Assembly (NCBI GenBank): GCA_002435835.1
Contig: DIVM01000258.1
Location: 1 to 9,818, forward strand
DNA from: Firmicutes bacterium UBA6132
GTDB taxonomy: Bacteria > Bacillota_A > Clostridia > Tissierellales > Sedimentibacteraceae
DNA: 9,818 nucleotides
Direction: 5' to 3'
Below are positions 1 through 6,442 of this stretch, piece by piece; within the stretch, counting starts at the first letter, position 1; each line of letters starts with the position of its first letter. The notes beneath the pieces were generated by a model. It saw only the letters and a list, made by a program, of their open reading frames with translations. It ran no database searches and was not told the DNA's origin. The translations under genes were made by a program, and so were the position numbers.

Positions 1-609
1 TTGGCATGCTTCCTGTCTTTTTCTTGTAGCATCGCATATTGTATTGTGGATTGTAATATTATTAAATTTATTATTTATTACATTTATTATATTTTCAAAA
101 ACATTTGTATTGAATGTCGTTTGAGAAACTAAGCAATATTTTTTGTTTTCATCAATATTTAAATTAAGTAAATCTTCTACGCTTTGAATAATATGCGCGA
201 CATTATCACACCAACCTAAAATTCCTAAAACTTCAGGATGATCCTTATCTCCAACTATTATTATTTCAAAACCGTTTTGTTTGTTTTCTTCAACTATTTT
301 ATGTATGCGTTTCACTTTTACACATGTTGCGTCAATTAAATCAATGTTTTTTTCATTAATGAGCTCGACTATATTTTTCCCTACACCATGAGATCTTATT
401 AATAGTTTTGAAGTACTATCATCAAATGAATCTAAATTTTCAATAACGTTTAACCCACGCTTTTGTAAGTCATTTACAACATCTTTATTATGAATTATCT
501 CTCCATAACTGTATAGTTTTTGCTCATTATTTAATGTGAATTTAGCTTTGTCCACGGCATTTTTTACACCAAAGCAAAATCCTGTGTGTTTAGATCTTTC
601 AATATGCAT
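1..609 (-). CDS. ispH: 4-hydroxy-3-methylbut-2-enyl diphosphate reductase IspH (LytB), 3' part cut off by window edge
   Basis: IspH is a cytosolic [4Fe-4S] enzyme that reduces HMBPP to IPP and DMAPP, the last step of the deoxyxylulose-phosphate isoprenoid pathway. The first 203 residues are present and open at base 1. All three cluster cysteines are visible: Cys12 in GFCFGV, Cys96 in DATC and Cys192 in TICDAT. The substrate-binding residues are also there: His40, His74 (SHGV), His124 and Glu126 (DHPE), and the SQTT motif at 162-165. The ATG at 609 is the first possible start because an in-frame TAA lies 18 bases upstream; a weak AGG ribosome site precedes it. It follows plsC after 92 bases, the usual clostridial cmk-plsC-ispH order. 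Residues 97-98 are Val-Lys where the family normally has Pro plus a hydrophobic or aromatic residue. Many clostridial IspH proteins carry C-terminal S1 RNA-binding domains; whether this one does lies outside the window. Confidence 0.95.
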   Translation of the reverse strand, partial: MHIERSKHTGFCFGVKNAVDKAKFTLNNEQKLYSYGEIIHNKDVVNDLQKRGLNVIENLDSFDDSTSKLLIRSHGVGKNIVELINEKNIDLIDATCVKVKRIHKIVEENKQNGFEIIIVGDKDHPEVLGILGWCDNVAHIIQSVEDLLNLNIDENKKYCLVSQTTFNTNVFENIINVINNKFNNITIHNTICDATRKRQEACQ

Positions 610-701
610 AATGTTACCTATCTGTTATATAATTTAAGTGAACTATATTTTAAGCTATCTAAAAAATAAAACTTTTCTGATTTTCTAAGTAGTAATCATT
701 A

Positions 702-1286
702 TTAATTCAAATTTAAACTATAAATATCTTTTAATATTTCTTTTCCAATTTCAGTATATTGTTCAGTTCTGATTTTACCTGAATAATTTTCAAAGTAATT
801 TTTTTCTTCACCATAATATATATCAATTTTGCCTCTGAATTTGTATGAGCCAACAATATGTATAGGTATTATATTCGAATTAGCTTTGTTTGCAATCATA
901 GCAACACCTGGCTTCGCATTATTTTCATTATACCCCTCAACCCTTGTTCCTTCAGGAAATATACCAAGTATATTATCATCTTTTAATACAGATATGGCAG
1001 TTTTAATTGATGTTACTGAAATACCTTCTCTGTCAACAGGGAAGGCGCCAAGTTTTGTTAATACCAATGAAAATAATTTATTTGGAAACAATTCTTTTTT
1101 TGCCATAAAATGTATTTGTCTTTTTGTAGATATGGCAACTGTAATTGGATCTAAATTTGATATATGATTACTGCATATAATACATCTTCCTCTTGAAGAA
1201 TCAAATTTTTCAGCATTATGAATTTTAATATTAAAAAAAATGTTAAATAATAATTTACATAAAAATCTAATTACTTTATAAAACAT
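702..1286 (-). CDS. plsC: 1-acyl-sn-glycerol-3-phosphate acyltransferase (PlsC family)
   Basis: This membrane-associated enzyme acylates lysophosphatidic acid to phosphatidic acid in phospholipid synthesis. With the start chosen here it has 194 residues, normal for short bacterial PlsC. The four acyltransferase blocks are in order: the catalytic NHISNLD (HX4D, His41 and Asp46), GAFPVDR at 80-86, FPEGTR at 110-115, and the IIPIHIVGS strand at about 139-147. The hydrophobic N-terminus (about 5-20) probably anchors it to the membrane face. An in-frame ATG exists at 1307, but the ATG at 1286 has a strong GGAGGG five bases upstream, so it is preferred. The gene then overlaps the end of cmk by 11 bases, which implies translational coupling. 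The specific acyl donor cannot be read from sequence. Confidence 0.92.
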   Translation of the reverse strand: MFYKVIRFLCKLLFNIFFNIKIHNAEKFDSSRGRCIICSNHISNLDPITVAISTKRQIHFMAKKELFPNKLFSLVLTKLGAFPVDREGISVTSIKTAISVLKDDNILGIFPEGTRVEGYNENNAKPGVAMIANKANSNIIPIHIVGSYKFRGKIDIYYGEEKNYFENYSGKIRTEQYTEIGKEILKDIYSLNLN

Positions 1287-1941
1287 TTTGCCCTCCATTA
1301 AGCACATGATTTAAAATTTCTTTTACAACACTATTAATATCTTTTTCCGTGGTATCTATTAGTATTGCATCATCTGCCATTTGTAATGGAGAATTTTCTC
1401 TTGTAGAATCATTATTATCACGTTTTATAATATCTGATAATACGTCATCGAAACAAACATCCATGCCTTTTTTTATTAATTCATTATATCTTCTGCTTGC
1501 TCTTTTTTCCACAGTTGCAGTAATAAAAAATTTATAATCAGCATTTGGAAAAACAGCTGTACCTATATCTCTTCCATCCATTACAACACTTTTATTTTTA
1601 GCTATTGCTCTTTGCAAATCAACCATTTTTAAACGAACATCTTTAATGGCAGAAATTTTTGAAGACAACTTAGAAATAATTTCATCTCTGATTTTGTCGT
1701 TTACTTTTTCGCCATCCAAATAAATGCAATTATTATCATAGTCAATATTAGTATTTTTAAGCATTTTAATAATATTATTTTCATTTTCTTTACAAATATC
1801 AATATTGTTTTTAAATGCTTTATATGCTAAGGATCTATACATTGCACCAGTATCTATGTATTCGAAATTAAGGGTTTTGCTAATAAGCTTTGCAACAGTA
1901 CTTTTACCTGCACCGGATGGACCATCTATTGCTATTATCAT
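1276..1941 (-). CDS. cmk: Cytidylate kinase
   Basis: Cytidylate kinase phosphorylates CMP and dCMP with ATP in the cytosol, recycling CMP released by phospholipid and RNA turnover. The 221 residues are full length for the family. Visible motifs are the P-loop GPSGAGKST (7-15), the nucleotide-binding DTGAMYR (30-36), GRDIGT (123-128), and the lid segment KRDNNDSTRENSPL (173-186) with the conserved RDxxDxxRxxxPL pattern. The ATG at 1941 is preceded by AAAGGA seven bases away. It is the first gene of a cmk-plsC-ispH unit with its own promoter (TTGTTA-17-TATAAT) just upstream, behind the terminator of the preceding operon. Its 3' end overlaps plsC by 11 bases. Confidence 0.96.
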   Translation of the reverse strand: MIIAIDGPSGAGKSTVAKLISKTLNFEYIDTGAMYRSLAYKAFKNNIDICKENENNIIKMLKNTNIDYDNNCIYLDGEKVNDKIRDEIISKLSSKISAIKDVRLKMVDLQRAIAKNKSVVMDGRDIGTAVFPNADYKFFITATVEKRASRRYNELIKKGMDVCFDDVLSDIIKRDNNDSTRENSPLQMADDAILIDTTEKDINSVVKEILNHVLNGGQNVL

Positions 1942-1961
1942 TATAATGTCCTTTCTTGGCG

Positions 1962-1976
1962 GTATTTCATAAATAC
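1962..1976 (-). repeat. Small inverted repeat at the presumed 5' end of the cmk mRNA
   Basis: The six-base arms GTATTT and AAATAC are perfect complements around a three-base CAT loop. The dyad begins about seven bases after the cmk -10 box, so it would form a hairpin at the extreme 5' end of the transcript. A 5' stabilising hairpin or a small operator are both possible, and chance is also possible in such AT-rich DNA. Confidence 0.35.
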
Positions 1977-1982
1977 TAAACT

Positions 1983-2011
1983 ATTATATTACAAATTTTA
2001 TAATTTAACAA
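1983..2011 (-). promoter_or_regulatory. Predicted SigA-type promoter of cmk-plsC-ispH
   Basis: On the minus strand, TTGTTA (bases 2011-2006) is followed after 17 bases by a perfect TATAAT (1988-1983). This is four of six -35 matches, a full -10 match and optimal spacing. Predicted initiation is near base 1976, giving a leader of about 35 bases. It lies between the terminator after the RpiR-family gene and the cmk ribosome site, where a promoter is expected. Confidence 0.7.
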
Positions 2012-2044
2012 CAAAAATATTATTTTTTGGCAAAAATTAAATAT

Positions 2045-2078
2045 AAAAAAAGGGATGGAAAATTCCGCCCCTTTTTTT
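2045..2078 (-). terminator. Intrinsic terminator of the kor-rpiR operon
   Basis: Seven A's, a GGGGCGGAA/TTCCATCCC stem (one G-T pair and one C-A mismatch) and seven T's follow the TAG stop of the RpiR-family gene by five bases. The A and T tracts on both sides would let it work in either direction. It separates the kor operon from the cmk promoter. Confidence 0.85.
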
Positions 2079-2083
2079 GTAAA

Positions 2084-2947
2084 CTAGTCATTCTGATAAA
2101 TACTGTGATTATCCCATAATTTTTCTAATCTTTCATAATATTGTAATATTTCATCTTTTTCATGTAAACCTATGTTAATTATTAAATTATTCAATAAACA
2201 CATAGGTACAACTAATGAGTCAACAAAAGAAACTATATTACTCTTAGCTAATAGAGCAACATCAGCCATAGAATAAAATGGCGATGCTTCTGTATCTGTT
2301 ATAGCTATAATTTTAGCATTATGTTCTTTAACAAATTTTGTAGCGTCTATAGTCATGTTTGAATATCTTGGAAAACTTATAACTATTAATACATCGGTTT
2401 CTTTTACTCTAATAACTTCTTCATAAAGAGAATTAACTCCTGTATTATTAAGTACTTTTACATTATCAAGTATTACATCCAAATAAAAACCAAGATAATT
2501 TGCTAATGTTGAAGAAGTACGAAGACCAAGAATATAAACTTTTTTTGCGTTTAATATTAATTCAGTTGCTTTTTCAAGTCCTGCTATGTTAACATCCTCC
2601 ATGAGGTAACGCAAGTTGTTCATTTCATTTCTAATTATTTTTTTGTGTAATTTGTCAGTATCTTCATCATCTTCATCTAATCCAATACGTTGTACAGTTG
2701 TTAATTTGTTTTTAATTAATACCTGTAAAGCTTTTTGAAGATCTGGAAATCCTGAAAATCCAATTGTGCTTGCAAAACGGACAACCGTAGACTCACTAAC
2801 ATCTACGGTTTCACCTATTTTTGCAGCTGTCATAAAAGCAGCTTTATCATAGTGCTCAATTATAAATTGAGCTATTTGCTTTTGGCCTTTACTAAATTTG
2901 TAATAATTACTTTTTATAAGATTTATAAGGTCAGCATTGCTATTCAT
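2084..2947 (-). CDS. RpiR/MurR-family transcriptional regulator (HTH + SIS domain)
   Basis: This is a 287-residue cytosolic DNA-binding regulator. The N-terminal RpiR helix-turn-helix covers roughly residues 1-77, with the recognition region VSESTVVRFASTIGF at 50-64. A short acidic linker (91-97) leads to a SIS domain at about 125-255, containing VYILGLRTSS (137-146), the strand-loop VISFPRYSN (189-197) and IIAITDT (213-219). SIS domains of this family bind phosphosugars or related metabolites; the ligand here cannot be read from sequence. It starts six bases after the korC stop, with its GAGG ribosome site inside the end of korC, so it is the last gene of the kor operon and ends at the terminator. 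I infer that it controls that operon, possibly through the direct repeats upstream of korD. Family assignment is secure; target and effector are unknown. Confidence 0.93.
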   Translation of the reverse strand: MNSNADLINLIKSNYYKFSKGQKQIAQFIIEHYDKAAFMTAAKIGETVDVSESTVVRFASTIGFSGFPDLQKALQVLIKNKLTTVQRIGLDEDDEDTDKLHKKIIRNEMNNLRYLMEDVNIAGLEKATELILNAKKVYILGLRTSSTLANYLGFYLDVILDNVKVLNNTGVNSLYEEVIRVKETDVLIVISFPRYSNMTIDATKFVKEHNAKIIAITDTEASPFYSMADVALLAKSNIVSFVDSLVVPMCLLNNLIINIGLHEKDEILQYYERLEKLWDNHSIYQND

Positions 2948-2953
2948 TAAATA

Positions 2954-3493
2954 TCATCCTCGAATTAGTTTTATCCCCTCTTCGAAAGCTTTAATGTTTT
3001 TATCAATTGTACTTGGTGGTACTCTGTCAGATATAGAATTTACCATAGTATCATAACTAATAACTCCATCTCCCATAAGTGCATATAATGCACCAACTGA
3101 TACAATGTTACTTACCATATGTGTTCCAATACTATCTATAGCAGTATTTATAATTGGAAGTTTATATATTTTATATGGAACGTCTTCATTGACATTAACA
3201 CTTTCGTCTACTACAAGTATACCATCTTTATCTAAAGATGCAATATATTTGTCGTAAGATTTTTGAGTTAATGCTAATAATATATCATTTTTTGTAACTT
3301 TTGGATATTTTATTTCGTCTTTACTTATGATTACTTCAGCTTTACTTGCTCCGCCTCTTGCTTCAGGACCATATGATTGTGTTTGTATTGCATTTAATCC
3401 GTCAGCCAACGCAGCATCAGCAAATATTATTGCTGCTAGTATAACACCTTGACCACCAGAACCGCTTAATCTCATTTCTATTCTATTAAACAT
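2954..3493 (-). CDS. korC: 2-oxoacid:ferredoxin oxidoreductase, gamma subunit
   Basis: This 179-residue protein is the gamma subunit of a four-subunit 2-oxoacid:ferredoxin oxidoreductase, which converts a 2-oxoacid and CoA into acyl-CoA and CO2 and passes electrons to ferredoxin. The family fold is shown by LSGSGGQGV near the N-terminus (GSGGQG at 11-16) and the signature SYGPEARGG followed by KAEVIIS (about 40-57). Gamma subunits contribute to the CoA-binding and assembly interface rather than the thiamine site. The ATG at 3493 has AAAGGAG seven bases upstream; this site overlaps the korB stop, and the gap to korB is 12 bases. The gene order delta-alpha-beta-gamma matches the KorDABC type. 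2-oxoglutarate is the likeliest substrate, but branched-chain 2-oxoacids cannot be excluded. Confidence 0.9.
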   Translation of the reverse strand: MFNRIEMRLSGSGGQGVILAAIIFADAALADGLNAIQTQSYGPEARGGASKAEVIISKDEIKYPKVTKNDILLALTQKSYDKYIASLDKDGILVVDESVNVNEDVPYKIYKLPIINTAIDSIGTHMVSNIVSVGALYALMGDGVISYDTMVNSISDRVPPSTIDKNIKAFEEGIKLIRG

Positions 3494-3505
3494 TATTTTA
3501 CTCCT

Positions 3506-4321
3506 TTATTTTTGAAATTTATCAATAATAACTTGGTAACTTTCTGTATATTCTGGTTTAGGATTATTATAAAGTTCACCAATTATAACTTTATTTTCGC
3601 CTAATTCAGGTTTCTTTTCTACAACTTTTTTATCAATACAACTATCTTTTAAGAAACCAAACATTTTTACAGCATCACCTTTTTTGTTTTTTCTACCATA
3701 ATATGTTGGGCATAAGCTTAAACCTTCTATGAAAGAGAAACCTTTATTTCTAATTCCATTTTCTATAAGTTTATCCATTGCATTTGCATGGTAAGCTGTT
3801 CCTCTTGCTACATATGTTGCACCAGCTCCTTGAGCTAAATTGCAAAGGTCAAATGTTGAATCAATATTTCCGTAAGGAGCAGTTGTACCAAAATCACCAT
3901 GAGGAGTAGTCGGAGAATATTGTCCTCCAGTCATTCCGTATATATTGTTATTAAATACTATTGCTGTAATATCTATATTTCTTCTGCAAGCATGGATTAA
4001 ATGGTTACCGCCTATGGCAGAACTGTCACCGTCACCCATAATTACTATAACATGTAGTTTGGGATTAGCATGTTTAATACCAGTTGCAAATGCTAATGCT
4101 CTACCGTGAGTTGTGTGTAATGTATTAAAATCTAAGTATCCTGGTGCTCTTGAAGAACATCCTATACCTGATACAACTACTACTTCATCTTTATTAAGAC
4201 CAAGTTTGTCTATTGCTCTAACAACTGAATTTAACAAAGTACCATGACCGCATCCAGGACACCAGATGTGAGGTAACTTGTCAGCTCTATAATATTTTTG
4301 TGTTATTTCACTTGCATTCAT
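3506..4321 (-). CDS. korB: 2-oxoacid:ferredoxin oxidoreductase, beta (thiamine diphosphate) subunit
   Basis: The 271-residue beta subunit carries thiamine diphosphate and one [4Fe-4S] cluster. The cluster ligands are visible as Cys21 and Cys24 (CPGCGHG), Cys55 (SGIGCSSR) and Cys204 (SLCPTYYGR), the spacing expected for this family. The cofactor/Mg2+ motif begins with GDGD at 96-99 and ends in NNNIYGMTGGQ (124-134). An in-frame ATG at 4348 would extend the protein by nine residues into korA. The ATG at 4321 is chosen because GGAGG lies eight bases upstream and the resulting N-terminus is typical. Only one base separates it from the korA stop, so the two are translationally coupled. Overall motif wording resembles 2-oxoglutarate-type (KorB) proteins, but substrate assignment remains an inference. 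Confidence 0.93.
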   Translation of the reverse strand: MNASEITQKYYRADKLPHIWCPGCGHGTLLNSVVRAIDKLGLNKDEVVVVSGIGCSSRAPGYLDFNTLHTTHGRALAFATGIKHANPKLHVIVIMGDGDSSAIGGNHLIHACRRNIDITAIVFNNNIYGMTGGQYSPTTPHGDFGTTAPYGNIDSTFDLCNLAQGAGATYVARGTAYHANAMDKLIENGIRNKGFSFIEGLSLCPTYYGRKNKKGDAVKMFGFLKDSCIDKKVVEKKPELGENKVIIGELYNNPKPEYTESYQVIIDKFQK

Positions 4322-4322
4322 G

Positions 4323-5462
4323 TTATTTACCTCCGTTAATTGCGGCAATTATTTCGTTTGGAGTTATAAGCTCTCCTGTTACTTTGACAATTTTCTTTAC
4401 AGGGCATTTTTTGCCAGCTATTCTGTCAACTTCATAGAAATATTGTCCATAGTTCATTTCAGCAACATAAATTTCTTTTGCTGTATCAGCTATAGCAGAA
4501 ATTTGTTTTTCAAGAACTGGCCACATTGTTATTGGTCTAAACATACCAACTTTTATGCCGTTTTCTCTCATTTCATCGATTGCTGTCATAGCAGATCTTG
4601 AAACGCCACCAAAAGCTAATACTACTATTTCAGCATCTTCCATTTTATATTCATCATAGTATGAAAAATCATCTATATTTTGTTCTACTTTATTAATTAA
4701 TCTTTCTACTTGTTCTCCTGCAATTTTATTGTTGTTTGTAGGGAAACCAGTTTCATCATGCGATAATCCTGTTACATGGTATCTGTATCCTTCTCCGAAT
4801 GATGCCATTTGAGGTATCATATCATCTTCAGGCTTGTATGCAAGGTACTCTTCTGGTTTGCATGTTGGTTTTTTTCTGTTTATAATTTCTATTTCAGATT
4901 CGTCTTTAAATGTTAATCTTTCTCTCATGTGGCCAACTGTTTCATCCATTAAAAGAATTACAGGAGTTCTATATTTTTCAGCTAAGTTAAATGCTTTTAT
5001 TGTCATTTCATATGTTTCTTGTACAGAGTTTGGAGTTAAGGCTATTACTGGATGATCTCCATGAGTACCCCATTTAGCTTGCATAACTTCGCCTTGAGCA
5101 GGTGATGTAGGAAGACCAGTACTTGGGCCAGCTCTTTGAACATTTACAACTACACATGGTATTTCAGCTATACATGCATAACCGAAGTTTTCCTGCATTA
5201 GTGAAAATCCAGGACCGCTTGTTGCTGTCATTGATTTTAAACCAGTTAATGAACCACCAATTATAGCAGCCATACTTGCTATTTCATCTTCCATTTGAAT
5301 AAATTTACCGCCTATTTTTGGCAGCTTTTGAGCAGATAATTCTGCTATTTCAGTAGATGGTGTTATAGGATATCCAGCAAAGAATTTCATTCCGGCTGCC
5401 AACGCACCTTCTACACAAGCTTCATTTCCTTGAAGCAATTTATATGATTTATTATTGCTCAT
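4323..5462 (-). CDS. korA: 2-oxoacid:ferredoxin oxidoreductase, alpha subunit
   Basis: The 379-residue alpha subunit binds the 2-oxoacid and, with beta, forms the thiamine active site. Its N-terminal pyruvate-ferredoxin-oxidoreductase-like domain contains FAGYPITPSTEIAE (28-41), FIQMEDEIASM (54-64), TATSGPGFSLMQEN (79-92), NVQRAGPSTGLPT (107-119) and KWGTHGDH (130-137). A transketolase C-terminal-like domain follows at about 270-375. This wording, especially QMEDEIAS and GPSTGLPT, resembles KorA/VorB alpha subunits rather than pyruvate synthase, and 2-oxoglutarate is the leading substrate candidate. The ATG at 5462 has AGGAGG with eight bases of spacing and overlaps the end of korD by 11 bases. 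In an anaerobe the complex could run oxidatively in amino-acid fermentation or reductively to make 2-oxoglutarate; sequence alone does not decide. Confidence 0.93.
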   Translation of the reverse strand: MSNNKSYKLLQGNEACVEGALAAGMKFFAGYPITPSTEIAELSAQKLPKIGGKFIQMEDEIASMAAIIGGSLTGLKSMTATSGPGFSLMQENFGYACIAEIPCVVVNVQRAGPSTGLPTSPAQGEVMQAKWGTHGDHPVIALTPNSVQETYEMTIKAFNLAEKYRTPVILLMDETVGHMRERLTFKDESEIEIINRKKPTCKPEEYLAYKPEDDMIPQMASFGEGYRYHVTGLSHDETGFPTNNNKIAGEQVERLINKVEQNIDDFSYYDEYKMEDAEIVVLAFGGVSRSAMTAIDEMRENGIKVGMFRPITMWPVLEKQISAIADTAKEIYVAEMNYGQYFYEVDRIAGKKCPVKKIVKVTGELITPNEIIAAINGGK

Positions 5463-5661
5463 CGTTATTTCCTCCTACTAAGTAAATAGCACTGTCAGGA
5501 CATCTTAATTCACACATTCCACAAGATATACATTTTTCTCTTTCAGCTATTACTATTTTCTCATTTACAATCTTAAGAACTTGTTTTGGGCAAAATGCAA
5601 CACATACACCACAACCCTTACACCAGTCTACGTTTGTAATAAGATTCTTTTTATTTGCCAT
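5452..5661 (-). CDS. korD: 2-oxoacid:ferredoxin oxidoreductase, delta subunit (2x[4Fe-4S] ferredoxin)
   Basis: This 69-residue ferredoxin-like subunit carries electrons from the thiamine site to external ferredoxin. It has two complete cluster motifs: Cys14, 17, 20 and 24 (CKGCGVCVAFCP) and Cys44, 47, 50 and 54 (CISCGMCELRCP). Each CxxCxxCxxxCP set supplies three ligands to one cluster and one to the other. It is the first gene of the kor operon; the ATG at 5661 has GGAGG nine bases upstream. Its end overlaps korA by 11 bases, so the proteins should be made in fixed ratio. The small size and position before the alpha subunit are typical of KorD rather than of a free ferredoxin. Confidence 0.93.
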   Translation of the reverse strand: MANKKNLITNVDWCKGCGVCVAFCPKQVLKIVNEKIVIAEREKCISCGMCELRCPDSAIYLVGGNNDEQ

Positions 5662-5698
5662 TTAATAAAACCTCCATAAGTATTTCTTCCACGTTAAT

Positions 5699-5726
5699 AT
5701 CATAACACATAATAAAAGATTTGCAA
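5699..5726 (-). promoter_or_regulatory. Predicted promoter of the korDABC-rpiR operon
   Basis: On the minus strand TTGCAA (5726-5721), 16 bases and TATGAT (5704-5699) give a plausible SigA promoter, with initiation near base 5692 and a leader of about 30 bases. The -35 box lies inside the proximal copy of an 18-bp direct repeat. A second TATAAT occurs further upstream at about 5787-5792 without a convincing -35 box, so the start point is not certain. Confidence 0.5.
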
Positions 5727-5768
5727 GAAAAAAATCATAAAAATATCAAATTGCAAGAATAAATTCAT
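5721..5768. repeat. Pair of 18-bp imperfect direct repeats, 30 bp apart, upstream of korD (candidate operator)
   Basis: On the plus strand, copies at 5721-5738 and 5751-5768 share TTGCAAGAA exactly, and 16 of 18 positions match overall (mismatches at positions 10 and 14). The 30-bp period is close to three helical turns. The proximal copy covers the predicted -35 box of the kor promoter. A weaker TGCAA-containing relative begins at 5772. The arrangement suits cooperative binding of a regulator to one DNA face. The adjacent RpiR-family protein is an obvious candidate, but this is inference. Confidence 0.5.
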
Positions 5769-5826
5769 TACATGCAAAATTCGAGATTATATACTATGAA
5801 AACTTTAAGTAACATCAAAAAACTAC

Positions 5827-5869
5827 AAAAAAATGCATGATGGTATTAAAACCTATCATGCATTTTTTT
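5827..5869 (-). terminator. Intrinsic terminator of rluB-mnmM
   Basis: The nine-base arms ATGCATGAT (5833-5841) and ATCATGCAT (5855-5863) form a perfect stem extended by two G-C pairs, with seven A's on one side and seven T's on the other. It touches the TAA stop of mnmM, so the stem begins directly after the gene. The flanking tracts make it symmetrical and potentially bidirectional. Confidence 0.9.
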
Positions 5870-6440
5870 AGCTTTTTTCAACTATAAATAACTCAGGTGG
5901 ATTGTTTTCTTTATTAATTATTCTTAAATTAATAACATTAAAATCTGATTTATTTAAGTTATTTAAAAAATTTGTTATTTCTTTAATTTCTGCTCCTGAA
6001 TCATGTGATATATAAGTTGTTATATATATTCTTCCATCCGTATCTAAAAGAGGAAGTAAGTTTTCAATTGCTTTTATTGTTGTGCTTGGGTTTGTTGTTA
6101 TTTTTTTATCAGAAAACGGCAAATACCCTAAGTTAAAAAGTGCTGCGTTAATTTTTTCTGATACATAGTTATTAATAAATTCATGTGAATCTTTAATTAT
6201 TTTATAATTTTTGAAATTCAAATTAGTAGAAAGCAATGTATTTGTTCTTTCTACAGCTTGTTGTTGGAGATCAAATGCAGTTACTTGCCCTGATGGTCCT
6301 GCTTCTTTGCATAAAAATAATGTATCAAAGCCATTTCCACATGTAGCATCAACAAAATGAAGATCATTTCTACCACCATAACTTTGTGATATAAGTAGAT
6401 GAACAAATTCTACAATCTTACCATACTTTAAATTTTCCAT
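5868..6440 (-). CDS. mnmM: YtqB/MnmM-family SAM-dependent methyltransferase (tRNA mnm5s2U34 methylation)
   Basis: This 190-residue class I methyltransferase belongs to the YtqB family. Bacillus subtilis YtqB (MnmM) methylates the 5-aminomethyl-2-thiouridine at tRNA wobble position 34; older annotations say 'rRNA methylase'. The SAM-binding motif I is VDATCGNGFDT at 30-40, with the acidic residue of motif II in TAFDLQ (54-59). The family signature FNLGYLPFSDK is at 102-112, followed by TTNPSTTIKAIE (115-126) and a degenerate H-x-x-G-x-E element (SHDSGAE), where relatives usually have GHP. The C-terminus NNPPELFIVEK is also typical. The ATG at 6440 follows the rluB stop by two bases, with a GAGGGGG ribosome site inside rluB. 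The two genes therefore form one operon that ends in a terminator touching this stop codon. Confidence 0.85.
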   Translation of the reverse strand: MENLKYGKIVEFVHLLISQSYGGRNDLHFVDATCGNGFDTLFLCKEAGPSGQVTAFDLQQQAVERTNTLLSTNLNFKNYKIIKDSHEFINNYVSEKINAALFNLGYLPFSDKKITTNPSTTIKAIENLLPLLDTDGRIYITTYISHDSGAEIKEITNFLNNLNKSDFNVINLRIINKENNPPELFIVEKS

Positions 6441-6442
6441 AA

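Noticed and set aside
610..701. Possible promoter, leader or small gene between plsC and ispH
   Set aside because: No -10/-35 pair with acceptable spacing, stable hairpin or open frame with a ribosome site; read-through from cmk-plsC is the simpler explanation.
829..1167. Plus-strand open frame of 112 codons opposite plsC
   Set aside because: It is antisense to a gene with all PlsC motifs, has no ribosome site and encodes no recognisable protein.
1349..1537. Plus-strand open frame opposite cmk
   Set aside because: Antisense to conserved cmk sequence with no independent support.
4320..4601. Plus-strand open frame opposite the end of korA
   Set aside because: A shadow of a well-conserved gene; Phe/Ser/Tyr-rich composition is typical of antisense translation of AT-rich DNA.
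4834..5055. Plus-strand open frame opposite korA
   Set aside because: Antisense to conserved korA sequence with no independent support.
5662..5867. Riboswitch or T-box leader upstream of korD
   Set aside because: The predicted leader is only about 30 bases, and the only strong hairpin is the mnmM terminator, so no room remains for a structured sensor.
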